Assembly (NCBI RefSeq): GCF_030689025.1
Contig: NZ_JAUYWA010000002.1
Span: forward strand, 1-64,000
Source of the DNA: Oceanobacter sp. 1_MG-2023
Lineage (GTDB): Bacteria; Pseudomonadota; Gammaproteobacteria; Pseudomonadales; Oceanobacteraceae
Reading direction: 5' to 3'
Length of the DNA stretch: 64,000 bases
Shown: positions 57,059 to 64,000 of the stretch, one piece after another
Layout: each line of letters starts with the position of its first letter
Position numbering within the stretch: position 1 is the stretch's first letter
Notes under the pieces: model-generated
What the model saw: only the letters and a program-made list of their open reading frames with translations
Databases searched by the model: none
Told to the model about the DNA's origin: nothing
Program-made: the position numbers and the translations under genes

Positions 57059-57558
57059 AGAAGACGTCCCGCCGCGCCAAGCGCATGGATCGCAACCATA
57101 AGCGCAAGAAAGGGGAAGCAACTCTTAATCTGACGTCGCTGATGGATATTTTCACCATTCTGGTATTTTTCCTTATGGTGAACCAGAACGACGTGAAAGT
57201 TGAAGATAGTGAACAGATTGAGCTGCCGAACTCCATTGCTGAAAACACGCCAGACGAAAATCTGGTCGTGATGGTGAACAAGCAAGAGATTCTGGTTCAG
57301 GGTCGGTCTATTGTTACCATACCTCAGGTTGAAGCGTCTGAAGGTGAAACCATTGATGCACTCCTTACCGAGCTGCAGTATATGGCCGAACGTTCACCTC
57401 TCTCACCAGAACTGCTGGAGTTGGGTCGGTATATCACCGTTGTGGGTGACAAAGACACGCCATACGCTTTGCTGAAGAAAGTAATGAACACATGTTCAAA
57501 AGCAACTTTCAGTAATATTTCTCTGGCCGTCAATAAAGTCGATGGGGGTGCCCCATGA
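57055..57558 (+). CDS. ExbD/TolR-like protein with intact channel Asp (AglQ/AglS-like)
   Basis: The 167-residue protein has a very basic N terminus (11 Lys or Arg in the first 19 residues), then a transmembrane helix with the conserved Asp, D31, in SLMDIFTILVFFLM, and a periplasmic domain. It should be the proton-responsive subunit of the motor. Start and stop overlap both neighbours by 4 bases (ATGA), so all three motor-side genes are coupled. Confidence 0.9.
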   Translation: MKKTSRRAKRMDRNHKRKKGEATLNLTSLMDIFTILVFFLMVNQNDVKVEDSEQIELPNSIAENTPDENLVVMVNKQEILVQGRSIVTIPQVEASEGETIDALLTELQYMAERSPLSPELLELGRYITVVGDKDTPYALLKKVMNTCSKATFSNISLAVNKVDGGAP

Positions 57559-58493
57559 GTGAAGCCCTCGTTAATCGACACGAGCCGATCTTACCCTGGG
57601 TAGATACTGGCGGTAAGCGTTACATCTCGATTCTGGTGATAGCCCTGCTGTTCACAACAGTACTGGGTATTCTGATCCCGATGATGGATGTACCGGAACC
57701 GGATCGGAGTGAGTTGGAAAAGATCCCACCTGCACTGGCAAAATTGCTGGAACAGAGGAAACCAACGCCGCCACCGCCACCGCCGCCACCGCCGGAAGAG
57801 AAAGTAGAAGAACCAAAACCGGAGGTGCCTAAACCTGAAGTTGCCGACGTACCGAAGCCTAGGCCCAAGCCTGTACCCAAGGTAGAAGCCAAGCCAGAAG
57901 AACGTAAAAAAGCTCAGGAGAAGGTAAAAGAAGCACTGGGTAGTGATGCTCTGAACTCGTTGGCTGCTTTGGCAGCTGCCATTCCGAACGTCAAGCTGGA
58001 TACCAGCAGTGCGGCTTTGAGCAACGTTGGTAGCACCGCAGTCAGTGCTGGTAGTGTTGTTGATCCGAATGCTGTCATTGCCTTAAGCGGTATTGATGAG
58101 TCAACCCTGACAGCAGCTACCAGTGGCGAGCAGCTTGGTGAACGTACGACAACGGCTGTTGCAGTTTCCAGCGAAGAAATTCGCAAGACAGAGGAAGCCG
58201 GCAGCAATCGGACTCAGGAAGAAATGCGTTTGGTGTTTGAAACCAGCAAACAAAGCTTCTTCAATGCCTATCGCCGAGCTCAGCAGAAAGACCCTACGCT
58301 GGCAGGTACCGTGGTATTGGCTCTGAAAATTACCCCTTCGGGTACAGTTCAGTCGTGTGAAATTGGTCGCAGCGAGCTGAACGATGAAGCTCTGCATAAA
58401 CGTCTGCTGTCACAATGCCGTCGTATGCGATTCAAGGATCGTCCGGAAGTCGAGGTGACCAGTGTTGAGTTCCCCATCAACTTTGTCCCGTAA
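57555..58493 (+). CDS. TonB-like protein with AgmX/PglI-type C-terminal domain, GltG-like
   Basis: The 312-residue protein has a transmembrane helix (about 23-43), a proline-rich periplasmic stretch (nine consecutive Pro near residue 72, then Glu/Lys/Pro-rich to about 120), an Ala/Ser-rich middle, and a C-terminal domain (about 230-312) of the AgmX/PglI type: AGTVVLALKITPSGTVQSC, the second Cys at 288 (C268/C288) and a PINF ending. This matches GltG/NfsG, which link the inner-membrane motor to the outer membrane. The AgmX name comes from Myxococcus gliding motility. It is the last gene, followed by a strong terminator. Confidence 0.87.
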   Translation: MSEALVNRHEPILPWVDTGGKRYISILVIALLFTTVLGILIPMMDVPEPDRSELEKIPPALAKLLEQRKPTPPPPPPPPPEEKVEEPKPEVPKPEVADVPKPRPKPVPKVEAKPEERKKAQEKVKEALGSDALNSLAALAAAIPNVKLDTSSAALSNVGSTAVSAGSVVDPNAVIALSGIDESTLTAATSGEQLGERTTTAVAVSSEEIRKTEEAGSNRTQEEMRLVFETSKQSFFNAYRRAQQKDPTLAGTVVLALKITPSGTVQSCEIGRSELNDEALHKRLLSQCRRMRFKDRPEVEVTSVEFPINFVP

Positions 58494-58519
58494 TAACCGG
58501 ATACTGTACGTTGCATAAG

Positions 58520-58557
58520 AATAAGGGCTGCATTTGCAGCCCTTATTTGTTTTTGTT
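58520..58557. terminator. Terminator ending the envelope-machine cluster
   Basis: A 12-bp perfect stem AATAAGGGCTGC (58520-58531), loop ATTT, GCAGCCCTTATT (58536-58547), followed by TGTTTTTG. It is symmetric enough to also serve the converging parE transcript. Confidence 0.9.
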
Positions 58558-58627
58558 GTTTGCCGTATTCAACCCGACCTATCCATACCCGGACTGCCAT
58601 TACTCCTCTATGACAGCCTCAGGATTG

Positions 58628-60562
58628 TTATGCCAGCTCAGCCTCGTTACCACGGCGTTCAAGCCAGATCTTGCGATCACCGGCTCGTTTTTTGGCTAGC
58701 AGCATATCCATCAATTCCAGTGTCTCGGAGGTTTGCTGTACTTCTTCTTCTGGATCATCTTCTTCCAGCACCAATTGCACCAATCGACGGGTATCCGGAT
58801 CCATGGTCGTTTCTCGCAGCTGCATCGGATTCATTTCACCCAATCCCTTGAATCGTTGCACGTTGATCTTGCCACGCTTTTTCTCTGCGCCGATACGCTC
58901 GAGAATGCCACTGCGCTCGGCTTCATCCAGCGCATAATAGACATCCTTGCCAATGTCGATCCGATACAGAGGAGGCATTGCCACATACACATGACCTTCG
59001 GATACCAGTGCCGGGAAATGGCGTAAAAATAGCGCACACAACAAGGTCGCAATATGCAAACCATCCGAGTCAGCATCAGCCAGAATGCAGACCTTGCCAT
59101 ATCGCAAGCCGGAAAGATCATTCGAGCCAGGGTCAATACCCAAAGCAATAGCAATATGATGGACTTCCTGTGAGGCCAGAATCTGATCCGAATCGACCTC
59201 CCAGGTATTAAGAATTTTGCCGCGTAGCGGCATGATCGCCTGAAATTCCCGATCCCGGGCCTGCTTGGCAGAACCACCGGCGGAGTCACCCTCGACCAGA
59301 AACAACTCCGTCCGCTCCCCATCCTGTCCGGTACAGTCCGCCAGCTTGCCAGGAAGTGCAGGGCCTTGGGTAATCTTTTTGCGAGCTACTTTTTTCGATT
59401 TGCGTAATCGGCTTTGAGCGCTACTGATCGCCAGCTCTGCCAACTGCTCCGCAGCAGGAATGTGGTCATTCAGCCATAAGGCAAACGCATCTTTCACCAC
59501 ACCAGAAATAAAGGCCGAGGCTTCCCGTGAAGACAGTCGCTCCTTGGTCTGTCCAGCAAACTGGGGATCGGTCAACTTGGCTGAGACAACATAGGAGCAG
59601 CGTTCCCACAAATCATCCGGCGTCAGTTTGATGCCTCTTGGCAGCAGATTGCGGTACTCACAAAACTCCCGCAAGGCATCCAACAATCCTGAACGGAAGC
59701 CGTTGACGTGTGTGCCACCCTGAGCTGTAGGAATCAGATTGACGTAGCTCTCTTGCAATAACTCACCTCCCTCCGGCAACCAGTGTACCGCCCAATCAAC
59801 TCCTTCACTGGGGCCTGACATAACACCAGTAAAAGGGGTTGTGGGTAACACCTCATAACCACTGGCGGCACTTACCAGATAATCCTTGAGGCCATCTTCG
59901 TAATACCATTCCGCATTATCGGCACTGTCAGGAGCCACAAAGACAATACGCAAGCCCGGGCATAACACCGCTTTCGCCCGTAATACATGCTTCAGCCGTA
60001 CAATAGAAAAGCGAGGGCTATCAAAATACGATTCATCCGGCATAAAGCGCACGCTGGTACCGGTTTTTTTCTTGCCGCAACGGTCAACCACCTGCAAGTC
60101 GGTTACCTTATAACCATCCTTGAAGCCGATGCGGTGCACCTGGCCATCTCGCCAGATTGTCACCTCCAATGCCTTGGACAAGGCATTGACAACCGAAACC
60201 CCAACACCGTGCAACCCACCAGAAAACTGGTAACTGTCGTTAGAGAACTTCCCTCCGGCATGCAGCTGGCCAAGGATTAACTCAACACCAGAAACGCCAT
60301 GTTCCGGATGGATATCTGTTGGCATACCTCGGCCGTCATCCTGTACTGTCATGGAGCCATCAGCATGCAATGTGACATCAATACGCGAGGCATGGCCAGC
60401 CAGAGCCTCATCCACCGAATTATCAATCACTTCCTGAGCCAGATGATTAGGACGCGTGGTATCCGTATACATGCCCGGACGTTTGCGCACCGGATCCAGT
60501 CCACTCAGAACTTCAATGGATGCGGCGGTGTATTGACCAGATGTTTTGCGGGTGTCAGACAT
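58628..60562 (-). CDS. parE: DNA topoisomerase IV subunit B
   Basis: ParE is the ATPase subunit of topoisomerase IV. From ATG 60562 (AGAGG before it) it has 644 residues. Seen are the GHKL ATPase motifs DNSVDEA, DDGRGMP and LHGVGVSVVNALS, and the TOPRIM motifs EGDSAGGSAKQARDR and LADADSDGLHI. The frame is open to 60619. parE, yqiA, cpdA, yqiB and nudF run in the same direction, as in E. coli. Confidence 0.97.
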   Translation of the reverse strand: MSDTRKTSGQYTAASIEVLSGLDPVRKRPGMYTDTTRPNHLAQEVIDNSVDEALAGHASRIDVTLHADGSMTVQDDGRGMPTDIHPEHGVSGVELILGQLHAGGKFSNDSYQFSGGLHGVGVSVVNALSKALEVTIWRDGQVHRIGFKDGYKVTDLQVVDRCGKKKTGTSVRFMPDESYFDSPRFSIVRLKHVLRAKAVLCPGLRIVFVAPDSADNAEWYYEDGLKDYLVSAASGYEVLPTTPFTGVMSGPSEGVDWAVHWLPEGGELLQESYVNLIPTAQGGTHVNGFRSGLLDALREFCEYRNLLPRGIKLTPDDLWERCSYVVSAKLTDPQFAGQTKERLSSREASAFISGVVKDAFALWLNDHIPAAEQLAELAISSAQSRLRKSKKVARKKITQGPALPGKLADCTGQDGERTELFLVEGDSAGGSAKQARDREFQAIMPLRGKILNTWEVDSDQILASQEVHHIAIALGIDPGSNDLSGLRYGKVCILADADSDGLHIATLLCALFLRHFPALVSEGHVYVAMPPLYRIDIGKDVYYALDEAERSGILERIGAEKKRGKINVQRFKGLGEMNPMQLRETTMDPDTRRLVQLVLEEDDPEEEVQQTSETLELMDMLLAKKRAGDRKIWLERRGNEAELA

Positions 60563-60630
60563 GTTGACCTCTGTTAACGGTACGGCAGGCACGGAGTATA
60601 CCCAGCCATCGGGTATCATTCACCCGCCGC

Positions 60631-61239
60631 TCAACGCAACCGGAAACGGTGGCTGACAAATGCCATAATGCGTGGCAAGAACTGTTGATAACTATCAAAT
60701 CCATGAGAACCACCGGCCTGGTTCCATCCCGGACAAGCCCGATACAAATCAGCCGCGTAGCGATAATCCAGCGTCTCATCGGCCGTTTGCAACAGCAGCA
60801 ACATATCCTCAGGATAGGTAATCTCAGTTACTTCCAATGCAACCAGCTGCTGGAGATATGACTCTGTCACTTCAAACGTCTCACCACTATGGTAGTGCTG
60901 ATGAGGGCCAAGATAATGTCGGAACAACTGATGAGGCCTAACCGCAGGGTTAACCAGAATGGCTGGAATTTGATAGTTCTGTGCCAACCAGGTCGCATAG
61001 AATCCACCCAGAGAACTGCCAATAACAAACACATGTTCATGGCGCTGCTGCAGTTGCTGCAGTTGATCGGCGGCCTGTGCGATGGCTTCTGCCGGGGCAA
61101 AGTGCAATTCAGGTAATCGTAATGATGCTTCCAGGCCTTGCTGCCGAAAATAGGCCAGAGTTTCTTGCGCCTTCAACGACTGTGGTGAACTAAGAAAACC
61201 ATGTAAGTACAAGCATCCAATGCTATCGAGGGTAATCAC
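60631..61239 (-). CDS. yqiA: YqiA-family esterase
   Basis: The 202-residue alpha/beta-hydrolase has CLYLHGFLSSP, the nucleophile box GSSLGGF (Ser), and a C-terminal His in GGSHGFDSY. YqiA has esterase activity with unknown natural substrate. The GTG at 61239 (AGGAACG about 11 bases upstream) gives the family N terminus; a TTG at 61302 would overlap cpdA and lacks support. Confidence 0.88.
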   Translation of the reverse strand: MITLDSIGCLYLHGFLSSPQSLKAQETLAYFRQQGLEASLRLPELHFAPAEAIAQAADQLQQLQQRHEHVFVIGSSLGGFYATWLAQNYQIPAILVNPAVRPHQLFRHYLGPHQHYHSGETFEVTESYLQQLVALEVTEITYPEDMLLLLQTADETLDYRYAADLYRACPGWNQAGGSHGFDSYQQFLPRIMAFVSHRFRLR

Positions 61240-61270
61240 GGTCAAGAACGTTCCTGAACAAGAAGGGGCG

Positions 61271-62077
61271 TCAGTATCCCTTAACCGAATAATCGACTTC
61301 AAACTCTATATGCTCAACCCGCTTGATATTGCTCTCGATACGGCCATCAGGCAACAGATCCAGCCAGCGAAACCCCGGACTCAATCGATCGATGGTAAAT
61401 TCATCCGTCCCGGGGGCAAACTGGACACACGTCGAGGGTGTCGATAACAAGCGTAAATCACCCTCTATCTGATCACTTTCCTGATGCACATGCCCCCAGA
61501 GCAACCCCCGTACATTGGAGAAACGCGAGACAATCGCCATCAGATCCCCTGCGTTACGCAGACCGATGCTGTCAATCCAGCGACAATCCATAAAGACAGG
61601 GTGATGGTGAAAGCACACCAGCGTATGCAAATCAGGGGATTGCGTCAGGATCGCTTCCAACCGGGCCAACTCGCTGTCAGCCAGCTCACCGTACACCTGC
61701 CCGGATACGCTACTGTCGAGCATAATCACTTGCCAGTGCGGTGTGCGCAGTATGCGATCTTGCAGTGTTGTACCAACTGTGACAGTCGCCATTGCCGTGA
61801 GGTCGTCATGATTGCCGGGAATCCAGAAACTGGGTATTGCCAAAGGCGCGAGTTCAGCCTGTAAGCAGCGATAGGATTCAATGCTGCCATCCTGGGAAAT
61901 ATCCCCTGTGACTAGCATGGCATCAGCGTTCAGGTGTCCAGCACGAATAATGTCCAGAACACAGCGCAAGCTGTCCAGCGTATTCATGCCCAACAAGTGG
62001 CCGCTTCTCAGAGCACACAAATGGGTATCTGTAATCTGGATCAACCGGAAAGTTGATGCTCTATCAAAAAAGACCAA
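61271..62077 (-). CDS. cpdA: 3',5'-cyclic-AMP phosphodiesterase CpdA
   Basis: CpdA hydrolyses cAMP. The 268-residue calcineurin-like protein has all metal motifs: ITDTHL, TGDISQDG, GNHDD, CFHHHP and GHVHQ. The start is a TTG at 62077 with GGGAG seven bases upstream; no in-frame ATG is nearby. It lies in the conserved parE-yqiA-cpdA-yqiB-nudF group. Confidence 0.95.
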   Translation of the reverse strand: MVFFDRASTFRLIQITDTHLCALRSGHLLGMNTLDSLRCVLDIIRAGHLNADAMLVTGDISQDGSIESYRCLQAELAPLAIPSFWIPGNHDDLTAMATVTVGTTLQDRILRTPHWQVIMLDSSVSGQVYGELADSELARLEAILTQSPDLHTLVCFHHHPVFMDCRWIDSIGLRNAGDLMAIVSRFSNVRGLLWGHVHQESDQIEGDLRLLSTPSTCVQFAPGTDEFTIDRLSPGFRWLDLLPDGRIESNIKRVEHIEFEVDYSVKGY

Positions 62078-62122
62078 ACGCCACTCCCATCAAATAACAG
62101 GCGATCCAACAACCGAGATTCC

Positions 62123-62608
62123 CTACACGCCGTCAGCTGGAGAATGACTTCCAGAACTTAAAGCCACTGACTGGTCAATATGTCCGAATTTCATACAATG
62201 TTCCAGCCAGTCAGCCAGAAAGCGGTTTAACTGCGTTTTTTCATCAGGCAGCCGCATCTGGTCATTCGGATAATCATATCGCCCTTCACCAACCCGCTCG
62301 TTCTGATAACCAATCACTTCCGCCATGCACACATCATGATACATACGAACCGTCATGACTGGCGGAGCAACCCAGCGCTTGGCCTCATCCATCTGAGACA
62401 CTTTCAACATCGTGGTGTAGCGGTGATTTTCCTCGATTTTAACGGATATTCTGCTGGCAGGCTGCGAGCCATTACTCATGCTGTACGCATGTTCCACTCC
62501 TACAGTGTGATCTGTCACTAGTTTTTGCAGCCGGGCATAGTTCGCTTGCCCCAAAGAAGACAAGACCGTGAGGTCAGGAATATAACGCTGTCGTATACGG
62601 TTGTTCAT
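62123..62608 (-). CDS. yqiB: YqiB-family protein (DUF1249)
   Basis: The 161-residue protein of unknown function has typical YqiB segments: the N-terminal RYIPDL, YARLQKL, and VRMYHDVCMAEVIGYQ with RYDYPN downstream. Identity is strengthened by its position between cpdA and nudF. ATG 62608 is preferred to TTG 62620. In E. coli the family is reported to affect curli and motility. Confidence 0.88.
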   Translation of the reverse strand: MNNRIRQRYIPDLTVLSSLGQANYARLQKLVTDHTVGVEHAYSMSNGSQPASRISVKIEENHRYTTMLKVSQMDEAKRWVAPPVMTVRMYHDVCMAEVIGYQNERVGEGRYDYPNDQMRLPDEKTQLNRFLADWLEHCMKFGHIDQSVALSSGSHSPADGV

Positions 62609-62650
62609 AATCACAATCAAGGTGATACAGTCGATAAATCCAATACCCGG

Positions 62651-63265
62651 TTAGTACTGACTTAGCTCACTGTGATGAATTTTCATCCATTGCAGCGCGA
62701 TAATAGTGGCCGCGTTGTCAATTTCTCCAGCTTCGAACGCCTGCCAGGCGTCCTCAAAACTCATGGGCCGCAGCCGGATATCTTCATGTTCTTCTGGCAG
62801 TCCATGAATCCCTTCAACACCCCGACTGTCCAGTAATCCGCAAAAGAGATGCACCCGCTCACTGGTACCACCAGGAGAAGACCAGTAGCTGCAGATAGGC
62901 AACAATCGCTCAAACCGACAGCCGGCCTCTTCCATCGTCTCACGGGCAGCGACATCTTCCACCGACTCACCGGCTTCTACCATGCCCGCCACCAATTCGG
63001 TCAGCCAGGGCGTATTATCTGCACCGATGGCCCCTACGCGAAACTGCTCCGTGAAAACCAACACATCCCGTTGCGGGTCATATAACAGCACGCACACCAC
63101 TTCGCCGCGTTCAAACAACTCCCGACTGAAGGTGTCGGTCCAGCCACCGGCGAATGTTTTGTGCCGCAACCACAACCGCTCAATACGGAAAAAGCCCTGA
63201 TACGCCACTTCTTTATGCGTTAATTCCCAGTCCTTATGGCCAGGAGTCGATTTGTTATTATCCAT
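62651..63265 (-). CDS. nudF: ADP-ribose pyrophosphatase (Nudix)
   Basis: The 204-residue Nudix hydrolase cleaves ADP-ribose to AMP and ribose-5-phosphate. The Nudix box is complete: G-x5-E-x7-R-E-x2-E-E-x-G in GMVEAGESVEDVAARE then TMEEAGC. It starts at ATG 63265. It diverges from tolC, an arrangement shared with E. coli. Confidence 0.94.
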   Translation of the reverse strand: MDNNKSTPGHKDWELTHKEVAYQGFFRIERLWLRHKTFAGGWTDTFSRELFERGEVVCVLLYDPQRDVLVFTEQFRVGAIGADNTPWLTELVAGMVEAGESVEDVAARETMEEAGCRFERLLPICSYWSSPGGTSERVHLFCGLLDSRGVEGIHGLPEEHEDIRLRPMSFEDAWQAFEAGEIDNAATIIALQWMKIHHSELSQY

Positions 63266-63419
63266 GCTTGACCTGACTATATTACTCAACAAGAATACTT
63301 AAGCTTCGCGGGAGGCACGCACTGTTCTGAACGCATGCACAATGCCAAGACAGCCCATCAGTTTTTTTCTGATAGACTCAATGGCAGTCTATTTTCCAGG
63401 ATTCAGCAAAGGTTTTGTC

Positions 63420-64000
63420 ATGAAAAAACTGCTTTCCATCTCAACCCTGGTACTTGTATCCAGTATCGCTACCGCGAGTGACCTTAGCACCATTTACCGC
63501 CAAGCGGCCAGCAACGACGCTGAAATCGCCGCTGCCAGAACAGAGCGGGAAGCAAATGGCTACAATGTGACGATTGCTCGTGGTGCCATTTTGCCACAAG
63601 CCCAGGCCAGCTATAGCTATACCCATTATGATGTCGAAGCTGAGAGTGCCAGCATCATCAGTATCATTAATAACAATGACTACTCGGTATCAACCAGCAC
63701 CGCCGATTATGAACTGGGCGCGCTGCAGCTATCCGCCTCCCAAACCCTGTTCAATCTCAACAGCTGGTACACCTATCAAGCTGCCAAAACCATAGACAGT
63801 AGCTACGAATCCCAACTGCAACTGGCGGAACAACAGTTGCTGCTCCGTACGGCACAGGCCTATTTCAATATATTGCGGGCAGCAGATAATCTCGAAACAG
63901 CCAAAGCAGAAGAACGTGCCGTCAAACGCTCACTGGAACAAACCCAGCAACGCTTTGATGTTGGCCTGATTGCCATTACCGATGTCCATGAAGCACAGGC
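63420..64000 (+). CDS. tolC: TolC-family outer-membrane efflux protein, 5' part
   Basis: The open frame starts at ATG 63420 (AAAGG upstream) and runs off the right edge; 193 residues are visible. A signal peptide (to about residue 19, SSIATAS) is followed by LSTIYRQAASNDAEIAAARTE, the classic TolC N terminus, and the helical repeat ending GLIAITDVHEAQ. Its place next to nudF-yqiB-cpdA-yqiA-parE matches the tolC locus. TolC is the exit duct of tripartite efflux and type I secretion. Confidence 0.95.
   Translation, partial: MKKLLSISTLVLVSSIATASDLSTIYRQAASNDAEIAAARTEREANGYNVTIARGAILPQAQASYSYTHYDVEAESASIISIINNNDYSVSTSTADYELGALQLSASQTLFNLNSWYTYQAAKTIDSSYESQLQLAEQQLLLRTAQAYFNILRAADNLETAKAEERAVKRSLEQTQQRFDVGLIAITDVHEAQ

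Noticed and set aside
57760..57795. CCGCCA-type microsatellite
   Set aside because: It encodes the polyproline stretch of the TonB-like protein, normal for that family. Length variation is possible but not shown.
55873..58493. Standard Tol-Pal or TonB-ExbB-ExbD energy system
   Set aside because: There is no tolA, tolB, pal or TonB-dependent receptor, two ExbD-like genes are present, and the last protein ends in an AgmX/PglI-type domain rather than a TonB C terminus.

Overview
The window looks like chromosomal DNA of a marine or halophilic gammaproteobacterium, probably of the Oceanospirillales type. The reasons are a complete ectoine operon with its own MarR-type regulator and specialised aspartokinase, polyhydroxybutyrate (PHB) genes, a Pseudomonas-like HemB, an ftsYEX-rpoH block, and the tolC/nudF/yqiB/cpdA/yqiA/parE gene order known from E. 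coli and Pseudomonas. Genus is a guess. No rRNA, tRNA or CRISPR array was seen.

Layout. 1-5.1 kb: the window opens inside what looks like the end of an insertion sequence that has cut off the 5' part of a type III methyltransferase gene (mod). The res gene and a YafJ-like amidotransferase gene follow intact. 5.2-12.3 kb (minus strand): transaldolase, an orphan sugar-binding protein coupled to an outer-membrane barrel gene, and a very large surface lipoprotein. 12.4-18 kb: ectABC-ask plus a membrane/TPR gene that overlaps ask, with divergent ectR and a promoter region carrying putative operator half-sites. 18-25 kb: thiolase and PHB depolymerase, converging on a shared terminator, then small envelope and stress genes (DUF2798, YdiY-like, Spy/CpxP-like, Smr, DJ-1/PfpI, ribbon-helix-helix). 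25-42 kb: housekeeping genes ilvA, rpiA-ydbH, hemB-ppk, ppx, trxA, rho, rpoH, ftsX-ftsE-ftsY and rsmD. 42-64 kb: parC, a GGDEF-EAL protein, a 12-gene envelope-machine cluster (47.1-58.5 kb), then parE, yqiA, cpdA, yqiB, nudF and the start of tolC.

The most striking region is 47.1-58.5 kb. It encodes two predicted outer-membrane barrel proteins, a periplasmic thioredoxin-like protein, a large periplasmic helical/TPR protein, two TPR lipoproteins, small secreted proteins, one TolQ/ExbB-like protein, two TolR/ExbD-like proteins and a TonB-like protein ending in an AgmX/PglI-type domain. This parts list resembles the Myxococcus Agl-Glt gliding machine and the related Nfs spore-coat machine. Most junctions overlap, so the genes are probably translated as a unit. 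One of the two ExbD-like proteins has Asn where the proton-carrying Asp is expected. The cluster and the neighbouring c-di-GMP gene lie between parC and parE, which are only a few genes apart in Pseudomonas. The likely picture is a proton-driven trans-envelope machine of unknown job (surface motility, polymer export or envelope assembly) inserted into an otherwise conserved neighbourhood.
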